Position numbers and translations under genes: made by a program. DNA of 64,000 bases from Gammaproteobacteria bacterium TMED78 (GTDB lineage Bacteria > Pseudomonadota > Gammaproteobacteria > Steroidobacterales > Rariloculaceae). Numbering within the stretch: position 1 is the stretch's first letter; each line of letters opens with the position of its first letter. The notes beneath the pieces were generated by a model. It was not told the DNA's origin and did no database searches. It saw only the letters and a list, made by a program, of their open reading frames with translations. Where the stretch lies: NCBI GenBank assembly GCA_002171615.1, contig NHEF01000014.1, forward strand, positions 166,016 through 230,015, given 5' to 3'. Below, one piece after another: positions 19,456 through 29,387 of this stretch.

Positions 19456-19491
19456 AACTATTGTTATAACAATAAGTTACAATTATTGTAA
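19456..19491. promoter_or_regulatory. Two adjacent palindromes upstream of the MetX-like gene
   Basis: Between der and the next gene lie ATTGTTATAACAAT (19460-19473, flanked by AACT and AGTT) and TTACAATTATTGTAA (19477-19491). Both are perfect palindromes or have a single central base. They lie 35-70 bases before the start codon, where an operator would be expected. Similar elements, GTTATAAC followed by TTACA...TGTAA, occur upstream of metY at 32533-32568. The binding protein is unknown, and AT-rich DNA makes chance palindromes more likely. Confidence 0.45.
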
Positions 19492-19525
19492 TTTAAATAT
19501 TAAAATATCCTTTTAGGTTTGTGTT

Positions 19526-20620
19526 ATGTCTGAAAATAAAATCTATTTCACCTTAGATGAGGATTTCCAAATGCATCGTGGGGGTTTTTTGTTAAATCCA
19601 ACTATTGCATATGAAACATGGGGTGAGCTTAATAATCAGAAAGATAATGCTGTTTTTATTTTTACAGGCCTTTCGCCCTCTTCCCATGCAGCATCTTCAA
19701 AAAAAGACCCAAGAGAGGGTTGGTGGGAAGGTATTATTGGTCCTAAGAAAAGTATTGATACAGAAAAATTCTTTGTTATATGTATGAATTCATTGGGTAG
19801 TTGCTTTGGTTCAACAGGACCCTCTTCAGTCAATCCAAAAACTAATGATAAATATAGAATGACTTTTCCTATTTTGTCATTAGAGGATATAGCAAGAGCT
19901 GGTATGAAATTAATAAATCATCTTCAAATAGAATCACTTCATACGAATGTAGGGCCATCAATTGGCGGAATGTCTTCGATAGCATTTGAATTACTATTTC
20001 CAGGATTTACAAAAAATCTCATTCTCATTTCAACAGGACCTCATTCAATATCTTTTACTATTGCTTTACGATCACTTCAAAGAGAGATGATATATTCTGA
20101 TCCAGAATGGAATAATGGTAATTATCATGACTCACAACTTCCCTTAAAAGGGATGAAATTAGCTAGAAAGCTAGGAATGATGACATATAGATCTTCAGAT
20201 GAGTGGTTAGAGAGATTTTCAAGAGAAAAAATTAGTAAAACGAGTATCAATAGCATCCTATCTCCGAGTTTTCAAATAGAATCATATCTTGATCATAATG
20301 CAGACAAGTTTACATCTAGCTTCGATCCAAATGCTTATTTATATTTATCTAAGGCAAGTGATTTATTTGATGCTTGTGATTATGGTAACTCGCTTGATGA
20401 TTCAATAAATAAAATTAGTGCTAGTAGAGTTGGTATTATTGGGGTTAAATCAGATTTTCTATTTCCTGTCTATCAGCAACGACAATTGGTAGATATTTTT
20501 AAAAGGTCAGGAAAGTTAGTTGAATATTTAGAACTTAATTCTATTCAAGGCCATGATTCTTTTTTAGTTGATATAGATAAATTTAGTTCAGCTATAAAAT
20601 CTTTTTTTAAAATATTTTAA
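19526..20620 (+). CDS. MetX-family acyltransferase, probable serine (or homoserine) O-succinyltransferase
   Basis: An alpha/beta-hydrolase-fold acyltransferase of 364 residues. The nucleophile is Ser145 in GPSIGGMSS; the Asp is probably in GVKSDFLFPV and the His in IQGHDSFLVD. Segments such as TGLSPSSHAAS, GWWEGIIGPKKSIDT, NSLGSCFGSTGPSS and LRSLQREMIYSDPEW resemble, from memory, the serine O-succinyltransferase subfamily known from Xanthomonas, which replaces CysE in cysteine synthesis. It differs clearly from the MetX at 33952-34995. cysE is missing from its usual place beside trmJ, which fits. Substrate remains inferred. The 3' end overlaps the convergent xseA by 4 bases. Confidence 0.72.
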   Translation: MSENKIYFTLDEDFQMHRGGFLLNPTIAYETWGELNNQKDNAVFIFTGLSPSSHAASSKKDPREGWWEGIIGPKKSIDTEKFFVICMNSLGSCFGSTGPSSVNPKTNDKYRMTFPILSLEDIARAGMKLINHLQIESLHTNVGPSIGGMSSIAFELLFPGFTKNLILISTGPHSISFTIALRSLQREMIYSDPEWNNGNYHDSQLPLKGMKLARKLGMMTYRSSDEWLERFSREKISKTSINSILSPSFQIESYLDHNADKFTSSFDPNAYLYLSKASDLFDACDYGNSLDDSINKISASRVGIIGVKSDFLFPVYQQRQLVDIFKRSGKLVEYLELNSIQGHDSFLVDIDKFSSAIKSFFKIF

Positions 20621-22002
20621 TTCTTAATCTTTTTAACTTTTGCAGTGATTTCTCCTTTTGATAAAATAAGGTTAATATCTGACCCAATAGATAAATGATT
20701 AGAATTAGTGACTATTGTATTATCTTTCGTAGAAGAAACAATTGCATATCCTCTATCTAAAGTTGCTAGAGGGCTGACAGTTTTCAAAGTTTTTTCTGCT
20801 AATTTTATTCTTGTAGATTTTTTATTTAGTATTTCTAATATAGATTTATGTAAACTATTGTTAATCCATTTAAAATTTTCTTTGAGCCTAAGTATATTTT
20901 TTTTTGGACTTATATTTTTTAAATTCGATATAGCCTTGTCAATCCTTCTTAAGTTTATTTCAAGCTTATTTAATATGCCAACCCTAGAACGATTTTCAAG
21001 ATCATCTATTCTTTGAGAGAATTGCCTTATTTGGTATCCTGGATAGCCCCTTTTTAATCTATGAACAAGATTCGAGTAGAAAGTATTTATCATGTTTAAT
21101 TTTATTTTAATAATTTTTGATAATATTTTAGATTGATTATTTATAAAATGGATAAGATCTTTAGATTCTGGGGTAATTAATTCTGCTGCTCCAGATGGAG
21201 TTGGAGCCCTTTTATCAGCTACAAAATCAGCAATAGTAGAATCTACTTCATGACCAACTCCTACGATAATCGGAATATTTATTTTTGCAATAGCTCTAGC
21301 GACAACCTCTTCGTTAAATGACCAGAGATCTTCTATTGATCCACCGCCTCTTGTGAGAATTAGTACATCACACTCTTTTCTGGAATCAGCAGTTTCTAAT
21401 GCCCCAACTATTTCGTTGATAGAATCTTTTCCTTGTACTGAGGTAGGGTAAATAATTATAGGTATAAGAGGAAACCTTCTTTTTAGAATTGATAATACGT
21501 CTTTAATTGCTGCTCCGGTAGGAGAGGTGATAATGCCTATTTTATTAGGAATTATAGGAAATTTCTTTTTTTTCTCCTCATCAAATAAGCCTTCTGCATT
21601 TAATCTTTTCTTTAATTCCTCATATTTTTTTCTTAATAGGCCTTCTCCTGATTCTTCAATATGATCAACAATAACTTGGAACTCTCCTCTAACTTCATAG
21701 AGACTGATCTTTCCCCTAACTAATATTTGCATACCGTCTTCTAAAGGAAAGCTAATTGATCTAGAATTTTGTCTAAACATAGCGCAACGAACTTGAGAAT
21801 TTGAATCTTTTAAGCTCCAGTAAAAGTGTCCGGAGGAAGGAGTTGCTAAATTCGAAATCTCTCCTTCTATCCAGATCTCATTAAATTTTTTTTCAAGTAG
21901 TTGCCTAGCTTTTCTATTAAGTGAAGAAACTGTATATATTTCTTGATCAATAGACTTAGAAGTACCATTTATAGTTTCTTTATCCATATTGTTAGTATAC
22001 AT
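20617..22002 (-). CDS. xseA: Exodeoxyribonuclease VII large subunit
   Basis: Catalytic subunit of the single-strand-specific nuclease. The 461-residue product has an N-terminal OB-fold (IWIEGEISNLATPSSGHFYW), the catalytic domain with PTGAAIKDVLSILKRRFP, LTRGGGSIEDLWSFNEE and VGVGHEVDSTIADFVADKRAPTP, then a long coiled-coil C-terminal region. A second possible ATG lies 15 bases inside the chosen start; neither has a clear ribosome site. The small-subunit gene xseB is not adjacent but lies at 54625-54858. Confidence 0.95.
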   Translation of the reverse strand: MYTNNMDKETINGTSKSIDQEIYTVSSLNRKARQLLEKKFNEIWIEGEISNLATPSSGHFYWSLKDSNSQVRCAMFRQNSRSISFPLEDGMQILVRGKISLYEVRGEFQVIVDHIEESGEGLLRKKYEELKKRLNAEGLFDEEKKKKFPIIPNKIGIITSPTGAAIKDVLSILKRRFPLIPIIIYPTSVQGKDSINEIVGALETADSRKECDVLILTRGGGSIEDLWSFNEEVVARAIAKINIPIIVGVGHEVDSTIADFVADKRAPTPSGAAELITPESKDLIHFINNQSKILSKIIKIKLNMINTFYSNLVHRLKRGYPGYQIRQFSQRIDDLENRSRVGILNKLEINLRRIDKAISNLKNISPKKNILRLKENFKWINNSLHKSILEILNKKSTRIKLAEKTLKTVSPLATLDRGYAIVSSTKDNTIVTNSNHLSIGSDINLILSKGEITAKVKKIKN

Positions 22003-22064
22003 AACATAATTAGTTTATCTTTAAATTACGAAAAAAATTAAAAAAAAGTTAATTCCTTAATGCA

Positions 22065-22093
22065 TTATTCGAAATAGATTAGTAGAATATAAT
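22065..22093 (+). promoter_or_regulatory. Possible sigma-70 promoter of guaB
   Basis: A perfect -10 box TATAAT at 22088-22093 lies 15 bases before the guaB start region, with a weak -35 (TTATTC at 22065-22070) at 17-base spacing. A GGAG ribosome site follows before the ATG. The segment separates divergent xseA and guaB. Confidence 0.4.
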
Positions 22094-22104
22094 CTTTGGA
22101 GTAG

Positions 22105-23574
<1,470 letters not shown>

Positions 23575-23577
23575 ATA

Positions 23578-25155
23578 ATTAAAGATATTAATCAGAACAA
23601 GTCGCCTGATAGCTCTAGGATTTTAATTCTTGATTATGGCTCACAATATACTCAGCTAATTGCACGAAGAGTCAGAGAATCTGGTGTTTATAGTGAAATT
23701 TATTCTTGTGATGTTGAGATAGATAAAATAAAAGACTATAACCCTTCGGGTATAATTCTTTCTGGTGGGCCAGAATCTATAGTTGATAAAAACTCTCCCG
23801 AGATACCTGATATTGTTTTAAAGCTCGAAGTACCTATTCTTGGTATTTGTTATGGAATGCAAGCTATGGCAGGTAAATTGGGTGGTAAAGTATCAAAAAG
23901 CTCATTTAGGGAATTTGGCTACCAAGAAGTAAATTTAGTTCAAGACTGTCCTTTATTAAAAAATCTGGAAACTAATAAATCAGCAATTAAAACCTGGACT
24001 AGTCATGGCGATAGAGTAGAGAGTATCCCAGAAAATTTTTCTATATTTGCCTCATCATCTAATGCACCTATTGCTGGTATGATGGATTTAGAAAAAAAAT
24101 ATTTTGGGCTTCAATTTCATCCTGAGGTTACTCATACAGAATTTGGGAAAGAAATAATTGAAAACTTTGTTAATGATATTTGTAGATGCCCAAAAATATG
24201 GTTAGCTGAAAATATTATCAAAGATCATATTGAAAAAATAAAAAGAACTGTAGGCTCTGAAAAGGTATTACTTGGTTTATCTGGAGGGGTTGACTCGTCT
24301 GTTGTCGCGGTTTTGCTGAATGAAGCTATTGGCGATCAATTAACTTGTGTTTTTGTTGATAATGGCCTATTACGATTAAATGAAGGTGATGCGGTTGTAG
24401 ATATGTTTAATAAAAATTTAGGTGTTAAGGTTATTAGAGTAGATGCACAGGATAAATTTTTCACTGCATTATCAGGCGTAGATGATCCTGAGCAAAAAAG
24501 AAAAATTATTGGTAAAACCTTTATAGACGTCTTTAATCGTGAAGCATCTAAAATTAAAAATGTTCATTGGCTTGCGCAAGGTACTATTTATCCTGATGTT
24601 ATTGAGTCTGCTGATAGCTCAACTGGTAAAGCTCATGTAATTAAGTCACACCATAATGTAGGTGGTCTACCTAAAGATATGAAATTAAAATTAATAGAGC
24701 CTCTAAGAAACCTCTTTAAAGATGAAGTACGTAAAATTGGGATCGAGTTAGGACTTAATCAAAAAATAGTAAATCGCCATCCTTTCCCCGGACCGGGACT
24801 AGGCGTAAGAATTTTAGGTGAAGTACATAAAGAATATGCTGATATTTTAAGAAAAGCAGACGCTGTTTTTATAGAAGAATTAGAGAGGCAAGGCCTTTAT
24901 GATCAGGTCAGCCAGGCATTTGCAGTTTTTTTACCAGTGAGATCAGTTGGGGTTATGGGTGATGGACGATCTTATGACTATGTGATTGCATTAAGAGCGG
25001 TTGAGACAGTTGATTTTATGACTGCAAAATGGTCAAAGCTACCCTTTGAATTTTTAGATTATGTTTCTACTAGGATTATGAATGAGGTATCAGGAGTATC
25101 TAGAGTAACTTATGATATCTCAAGTAAGCCTCCATCAACTATTGAGTGGGAATAA
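23578..25155 (+). CDS. guaA: GMP synthase (glutamine-hydrolysing) with probable non-canonical ATT start
   Basis: Converts XMP to GMP using glutamine. The frame is open from the guaB stop. It encodes the full amidotransferase domain ([18 protein letters not shown], nucleophile Cys near residue 91 in [17 protein letters not shown]), the ATP-pyrophosphatase loop LSGGVDSSV and the C-terminal dimer domain ending PPSTIEWE. No ATG, GTG, TTG or CTG occurs in frame before the catalytic Cys; the first ATG (23857) is two codons after it. ATT at 23578 lies six bases after GGAG in the guaB tail and gives 525 residues, the same length as E. coli GuaA. ATA at 23575 or ATT at 23587 are alternatives. Confidence 0.9.
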   Translation: MKDINQNKSPDSSRILILDYGSQYTQLIARRVRESGVYSEIYSCDVEIDKIKDYNPSGIILSGGPESIVDKNSPEIPDIVLKLEVPILGICYGMQAMAGKLGGKVSKSSFREFGYQEVNLVQDCPLLKNLETNKSAIKTWTSHGDRVESIPENFSIFASSSNAPIAGMMDLEKKYFGLQFHPEVTHTEFGKEIIENFVNDICRCPKIWLAENIIKDHIEKIKRTVGSEKVLLGLSGGVDSSVVAVLLNEAIGDQLTCVFVDNGLLRLNEGDAVVDMFNKNLGVKVIRVDAQDKFFTALSGVDDPEQKRKIIGKTFIDVFNREASKIKNVHWLAQGTIYPDVIESADSSTGKAHVIKSHHNVGGLPKDMKLKLIEPLRNLFKDEVRKIGIELGLNQKIVNRHPFPGPGLGVRILGEVHKEYADILRKADAVFIEELERQGLYDQVSQAFAVFLPVRSVGVMGDGRSYDYVIALRAVETVDFMTAKWSKLPFEFLDYVSTRIMNEVSGVSRVTYDISSKPPSTIEWE

Positions 25156-25159
25156 GAGT

Positions 25160-25497
25160 ATGGAGAACCTATTTTCTTATGGAACTTTAAGACAGAAAAA
25201 TGTTCAGAGAGAAACTTTTGGTCGTACTCTTGAAGGGTTTAAAGATACCCTTTTAGGATACTCCCTTAAGGATATAGAGATTATAGATAAGCTTGTTCTT
25301 AAGGCTAGTAAAAAAAAATTTCATCCTATCCTTGTTTTACTAATAATAAAAAAGATAAAGTAGATGGAACTGTATTTAAAATTACTTCAGCTGAACTTTT
25401 AAAGGCTGATAGTTATGAGGTTGATGATTATATGAGGGTAGAAGTAATATTAAGATCAGGTATAAGTAGTTGGGTTTATATTAGTAAAAATGATTAG
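25160..25497 (+). pseudogene. Gamma-glutamylcyclotransferase (AIG2-like) family gene, frameshifted
   Basis: The ATG at 25160, 4 bases after guaA, opens a frame starting ENLFSYGTLRQKNVQ, the start of this family. It runs to HPILV, then meets a TAG at 25361. The continuation lies one frame back: FTNNKKDKVDGTVFKITS, then SYEVDDYMRVEV to a TAG at 25495-25497. A single lost T in the TTTT run at 25335-25338 explains the break; restoring it gives about 112 residues, the usual size. It may be a real mutation, a sequencing or assembly error, or less likely recoding, since no classic slippery heptamer is present. The next gene starts inside its last codons. Confidence 0.8.
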
Positions 25498-26056
25498 AGA
25501 ATTATCAAATTTTAATGTTTTTTTGTTTGTATTTTTTATGTTTAATAGTGCTATGGCATACGAAGAATTAAATTATGAAGTTGTTTATCAAGCAGAATCA
25601 TACGAGATAAGATTTTATGATGAGAGGCTTGTTATTCAGACAAAATATATAAATGAAAATAATGGCTTTATGAAGTTATTTGATTATATTTCTGGATCAA
25701 ATAATAAATCTATTAAAATAGATATGACTTCACCTGTTACCCAATCTAATAATGGCAGTGAGACGGTAATGCAATTCTATTTACCTAGTCAACTTGATAA
25801 GTCTAATATACCTATTCCCAAAGATGATAATGTAGAGATTCTAAACCTTGAATCGGGTTATTTTGCAGTTATAAGATATTCTGGTCGAGCATCTGATAAA
25901 AATTTTTATAGACATTCAGATATATTAAAAAATGAGCTTATAAATGATAATATTAGTCCTATTGGGGCACCAATTAAGGCAACTTTTAATGGACCTTTCA
26001 CTCTTCCTTTTTTAAGAAGAAATGAGGCAATGTACATAGTAAATTGGGAAGAATAA
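25490..26056 (+). CDS. Exported SOUL/HEBP heme-binding family protein
   Basis: A 188-residue protein with an N-terminal signal peptide (hydrophobic core FNVFLFVFFMF, likely cut after NSAMA). The mature part matches the SOUL family: YEVVYQAESYEIRFYDER, KIDMTSPVTQ, MQFYLPSQLD and a GYFAVIRYSGRA segment. SOUL proteins bind heme or related tetrapyrroles in several organisms; binding here is inferred. The start overlaps the end of the frameshifted upstream gene and the stop overlaps the arsC-like start (TAATG), so it is part of the guaA-to-tadA run. Confidence 0.85.
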   Translation: MIRELSNFNVFLFVFFMFNSAMAYEELNYEVVYQAESYEIRFYDERLVIQTKYINENNGFMKLFDYISGSNNKSIKIDMTSPVTQSNNGSETVMQFYLPSQLDKSNIPIPKDDNVEILNLESGYFAVIRYSGRASDKNFYRHSDILKNELINDNISPIGAPIKATFNGPFTLPFLRRNEAMYIVNWEE

Positions 26057-26406
26057 TGAGTAAAATAGTAATATATCATAATCCTAGATGTAGTAAGTCT
26101 CGAAGTGCTTTACAGCTACTTAAAGAGAAAAATTTAGATCCTGAAGTTTTTCTTTATTTAGAAGAAGTTTTAAGTCGAGCGCAAATTAAAAGCTTGATTG
26201 AAAAGCTTAATATCCCTATCAGAGACATGTTAAGAAAAGGTGAAGAGGACTATAAGAAGAATAATTTAAATGATGAAAATATTAGTGATGAAAAGCTGAT
26301 AAATTTTATGATTAAGTTTCCAAAAATAATAGAGCGACCTATTATCATTAAAGGAAATAAGGCTATTATTGGGCGTCCACCTGAGAATATTTTTGAGTTG
26401 ATTTAA
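26056..26406 (+). CDS. arsC: ArsC/Spx-family glutaredoxin-like protein, possible arsenate reductase
   Basis: A 116-residue thioredoxin-fold protein. The ATG at 26056 overlaps the upstream stop by one base and gives the start SKIVIYHNPRCSKSRSAL, with the active Cys in the CSKS motif. The C-terminal part RPIIIKGNKAIIGRPPENI matches ArsC and YffB-like proteins. No arsR, arsB or acr3 gene is nearby, so a role in arsenate reduction is possible but unproven; it may act as a general redox protein. Confidence 0.82.
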   Translation: MSKIVIYHNPRCSKSRSALQLLKEKNLDPEVFLYLEEVLSRAQIKSLIEKLNIPIRDMLRKGEEDYKKNNLNDENISDEKLINFMIKFPKIIERPIIIKGNKAIIGRPPENIFELI

Positions 26407-26412
26407 TTACGA

Positions 26413-26913
26413 ATGAGTTTCTCTGAATCTTTCAAGCCTATGCTTACACCAAAAGAGATGCTACAGAAAGGTATCTTCGGCGGTACTTATTTTTATGAAT
26501 TAATTGATTATAGAGAGTTTCCTAAAGAATGGTTTGATGGGCTAAATAAAGATTATTATTGCTCTGCTAGATATAATAAAGAAATTAATTTTTTTAGAAT
26601 AAGGTCAGGTCAAAATCAACAAGAGTGGGAAGAAAAAGGATGGATACATAAAGATGACCCAAGGGGTTGGTTTGAATGGTACTGTAAATTTTATCTAGGT
26701 CGTAGACATGAGGACGACCATAGGCAGATAAAAAGATGGTTAGCTTTTTGTGGTCCTAATGGGCGATGGCGTAATATCATTTATAAAAAAATTCAACTAG
26801 CTGGTTGTGATGTAGATTGTAGTATGCAGGTTAGTAAAAGGATTCAACAATCTCTTTTACATTGGTCTTATATTGTGAATATTGAAGACTATCAAATATG
26901 GAAGCAAAAATAA
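26413..26913 (+). CDS. Conserved protein of unrecognised family
   Basis: A soluble-looking 166-residue protein with no signal peptide or membrane span. Its composition is unusual: very rich in Trp, Tyr, Phe and charged residues. Striking blocks are GIFGGTYF, KGWIHKDDPRGWFEWY, LGRRHEDDHRQIKRW and, near the end, a CDVDCSMQ cysteine pair followed by QQSLLHWSY. The density of conserved-looking aromatic and acidic residues suggests a real, constrained fold. I cannot name the family with confidence. It lies 6 bases after arsC, and its end overlaps the esterase gene by 16 bases, so it is co-transcribed with them. Confidence 0.75.
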   Translation: MSFSESFKPMLTPKEMLQKGIFGGTYFYELIDYREFPKEWFDGLNKDYYCSARYNKEINFFRIRSGQNQQEWEEKGWIHKDDPRGWFEWYCKFYLGRRHEDDHRQIKRWLAFCGPNGRWRNIIYKKIQLAGCDVDCSMQVSKRIQQSLLHWSYIVNIEDYQIWKQK

Positions 26914-27782
26914 TAAAAATAATATTTACTTTCTTTTTAGCATCTCTTGTTTGTTCTTGTAGTTTAAACAGTAGACATTTTCTTACTTTAGATGATTTGT
27001 TAAGAGGAGATTTTTTAGATTTTCAGCACAATAATATTACTAGGGAATATATTATTCATATACCTGATGAATTGCCTAAAAATCCACCGATGGTTTTAAT
27101 GTTGCATCATTACTATGGTAGGGCAGAGCAAGTGATGTGGTATCTACAAATGAATGAAATTGCTGAATTAAATAAATTTATTGTAGTCTATCCTCAGGGC
27201 TTAAGAGATGATTATGGTGTTCTTCATTGGAATTCAGGAACAACTGCTAGTCAGGTAGATGATATTGGGTATCTTGAAGAACTAACTAAGTTTATTCAAT
27301 TTAAATATTCAATTAATCCAGATAGAACATTTATTGGGGGTATATCTAATGGGGGCTTTATGGCCTATAAAATTGCTTGTGAAAAAACTGAAATGTTCAA
27401 AGCCATGGCCTCTGTGATTGGAACAATGAGTAAATATTCATGGGATAGCTGCTCTCCGTCACAGCCAATCTCAGTACTCCAGATATCAAGCTTAGATGAT
27501 GATGTTGTTCCTATAAATGGTATTGAGCAGAATGAGTGGGGATGGGGAGGAGCGCCAGAAATGGATATTATAATTAATTTTTGGAAAGATTTTAATCAAG
27601 CTAATGATGGATACCAAGCTAATATTAATGATTTTACTCAGGGTTTTTATTATAAAGGTGGTATAAATAACTCACAGGTCTGGTATTACAAAGTTGACGA
27701 ACTTGGACATGATTTACCAAAAGAGAATAAACATGGTATAAATGTTGCAGATAAGCTTTGGGAGTTTTTTAGTCAATTTTAG
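26898..27782 (+). CDS. Exported LpqC/PHB-depolymerase-like esterase, probable lipoprotein
   Basis: An alpha/beta-hydrolase of 294 residues with an N-terminal export signal ending in Cys (FLASLVCSC; an imperfect lipobox). The nucleophile Ser is in GGISNGGFMAY, the acid probably in SLDDDVVP and the His in ELGHDLPKEN. The segment MVLMLHHYYGRAEQV corresponds to the oxyanion loop, and FIVVYPQG is typical of the polyhydroxybutyrate depolymerase/feruloyl esterase group. Substrate not determinable. It overlaps the upstream gene by 16 bases. Confidence 0.82.
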   Translation: MEAKIIKIIFTFFLASLVCSCSLNSRHFLTLDDLLRGDFLDFQHNNITREYIIHIPDELPKNPPMVLMLHHYYGRAEQVMWYLQMNEIAELNKFIVVYPQGLRDDYGVLHWNSGTTASQVDDIGYLEELTKFIQFKYSINPDRTFIGGISNGGFMAYKIACEKTEMFKAMASVIGTMSKYSWDSCSPSQPISVLQISSLDDDVVPINGIEQNEWGWGGAPEMDIIINFWKDFNQANDGYQANINDFTQGFYYKGGINNSQVWYYKVDELGHDLPKENKHGINVADKLWEFFSQF

Positions 27783-27793
27783 AGGAGGTTTTT

Positions 27794-29104
27794 ATGAAAA
27801 GTAAAAGTATAGGAATCTTAACCGTTATTATTGTTTTGGTAGTTTTTTTTAATTGGTACTCAAATAACTTAATACAAGCACAGTCCCCTTTAACTTATAC
27901 TTTTGACCCTACTTGGCCAAAAGCACTTCCTAATAATTGGAAGATGGGTGGTGTTACTGGTCTTGCAGTAGATAACAATGATAATGTTTGGGTTTATAAC
28001 CGTCCTAATGATCTTACTTCTATTGAATTGCATGCTGAAGTAAATAATTTAACTGATAATGGGCCTCAGCCCCTTGCATTGTGTTGTGTTAGGCCTCCTT
28101 CAATGATTATGTTTAATAGAGAAGGAGTTGTGATTCAGAGCTTTGATGCCCCTCAAGGCCATGGAATGGATGTTGATAATGAAGGTTTTGTTTATCTAGG
28201 GCAAGATACCGTAAGAAAGTACGACCCAGTTCAGGGCGCTCTTGTTGCAGAGGTTAAGCGAACACCAGAAAGAGAAAATGGAGGAAGAGTTGGCTTACCA
28301 ATTAATCAAGAGAGAACTCTTGGTATTGGCGGCAGAGGCCCAGTTGCTAATTTTATAAGAGTAGCTGGAGAAGAAGAAACATCTCCTGATCCTGACGTTG
28401 AAGCTATGGAGATTGCTAGAGTTAGGGCTTTTCGAGAAAAATACCCCCCAGAAACTCCAATGATAGTGGGTGGTATAGAGGAAATTAGAATAATTGAGTC
28501 TGATAATGAAATGTATGTTGCTGATAACTATCTTGGTGGCCGAGTGCTAGTTTTTGCTTTAGATACATTTAATTTTAAGCGGGGATGGGGTGCTTATGGT
28601 AAGCCATTATCTGAGATAAGTATTGATGATAGTGATCACTATTATGAGCCTAATGGAGAAATGCCAATAGATTTTGCAGGACATTTGACTATCAATGTCT
28701 CTAATGATGGTCTTGTTTATGCTGCAGATAGAAATGCTAATCGGATTCATGTTACTACAAAGGATGGAGAATTTTTAAAGGAATTTGTCCTGATGCCTAG
28801 TACAGGCGTAGGAGGGTCTACTGGAGGAGTTGCTTTTTCTCCAGATCCAGAACAAAAGTACCTTTATATATCAGACTTAACAAACAATAGAATTTGGTTT
28901 TTACTAAGAGCTACTGGTGAATTGGTTCAACAAATGGGTCATATGGGCGAGAATGGAGGACAGTTTTTTGGACTACATATGATTGATGTTGATTCAGAGG
29001 GAAATATTTATACTGGTGAGGTTTTTCAAGGCGAGAGAGCTCAAAGATTTGTTCCATCTAACTCTTTAAAGGGAGAGTTATTATTACAACTTGAAGATAT
29101 TTGA
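27794..29104 (+). CDS. Exported NHL-repeat beta-propeller protein
   Basis: A 436-residue protein preceded by a strong AGGAGG site. An N-terminal hydrophobic segment (about residues 6-24) acts as signal or anchor. The rest forms NHL-type propeller blades: GLAVDNNDNVWVYNR, GHGMDVDNEGFVYLG, LTINVSNDGLVYAADR, and IDVDSEGNIYTGE. The pattern resembles the peptidyl-alpha-hydroxyglycine amidating lyase-like group, but catalytic residues were not verified. Two adjacent Cys occur in ALCCVRPP. Function unknown. Its 3' end overlaps the alkyltransferase start by 14 bases if the TTG at 29091 is used. Confidence 0.78.
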   Translation: MKSKSIGILTVIIVLVVFFNWYSNNLIQAQSPLTYTFDPTWPKALPNNWKMGGVTGLAVDNNDNVWVYNRPNDLTSIELHAEVNNLTDNGPQPLALCCVRPPSMIMFNREGVVIQSFDAPQGHGMDVDNEGFVYLGQDTVRKYDPVQGALVAEVKRTPERENGGRVGLPINQERTLGIGGRGPVANFIRVAGEEETSPDPDVEAMEIARVRAFREKYPPETPMIVGGIEEIRIIESDNEMYVADNYLGGRVLVFALDTFNFKRGWGAYGKPLSEISIDDSDHYYEPNGEMPIDFAGHLTINVSNDGLVYAADRNANRIHVTTKDGEFLKEFVLMPSTGVGGSTGGVAFSPDPEQKYLYISDLTNNRIWFLLRATGELVQQMGHMGENGGQFFGLHMIDVDSEGNIYTGEVFQGERAQRFVPSNSLKGELLLQLEDI

Positions 29105-29387
29105 TGGATATATTGTGATTTTAATTGGTACAGAGTTTCAGATAAAGGTTTGGAATGAAATAATTAATATTCCTATAGGTCAAACTAGATCCTACAAGGA
29201 TATAGCAGTTGCTATTGGATCTCCTAAGTCTGCGAGAGCTGTGGCAAATGCTTGTGGAAAAAATCCTTTATCATCAGTTATACCTTGCCATAGAGTTGTT
29301 TGTTCTGATGGGTCTCTAGGGGGGTATAGTTTAAAGGGTGGAATTAGTAAAAAAAAATCTTTATTAATGAAGGAAAAGTGCAAGTAG
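29091..29387 (+). CDS. Short O6-alkylguanine-DNA alkyltransferase-type protein
   Basis: Only the C-terminal DNA-binding and catalytic domain of MGMT is present, 98 residues against about 160-170 for full Ogt. It contains GTEFQIKVW, the helix-turn-helix GQTRSYKDIA, ARAVANACGKNP and the active-site IPCHRV with Cys66, followed by GSLGGYS. The alkyl-acceptor Cys is kept, unlike many alkyltransferase-like proteins that have Trp. Start is uncertain: TTG at 29091 or GTG at 29115. Its end overlaps tadA by 10 bases. It may repair O6-methylguanine or flag lesions for excision repair. Confidence 0.85.
   Translation: MKIFDGYIVILIGTEFQIKVWNEIINIPIGQTRSYKDIAVAIGSPKSARAVANACGKNPLSSVIPCHRVVCSDGSLGGYSLKGGISKKKSLLMKEKCK

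Noticed and set aside
25310..25318. Run of nine A residues as the cause of the cyclotransferase frameshift
   Set aside because: The conserved HPI motif just after it is still in the original frame, so the break must lie downstream, at the T run.
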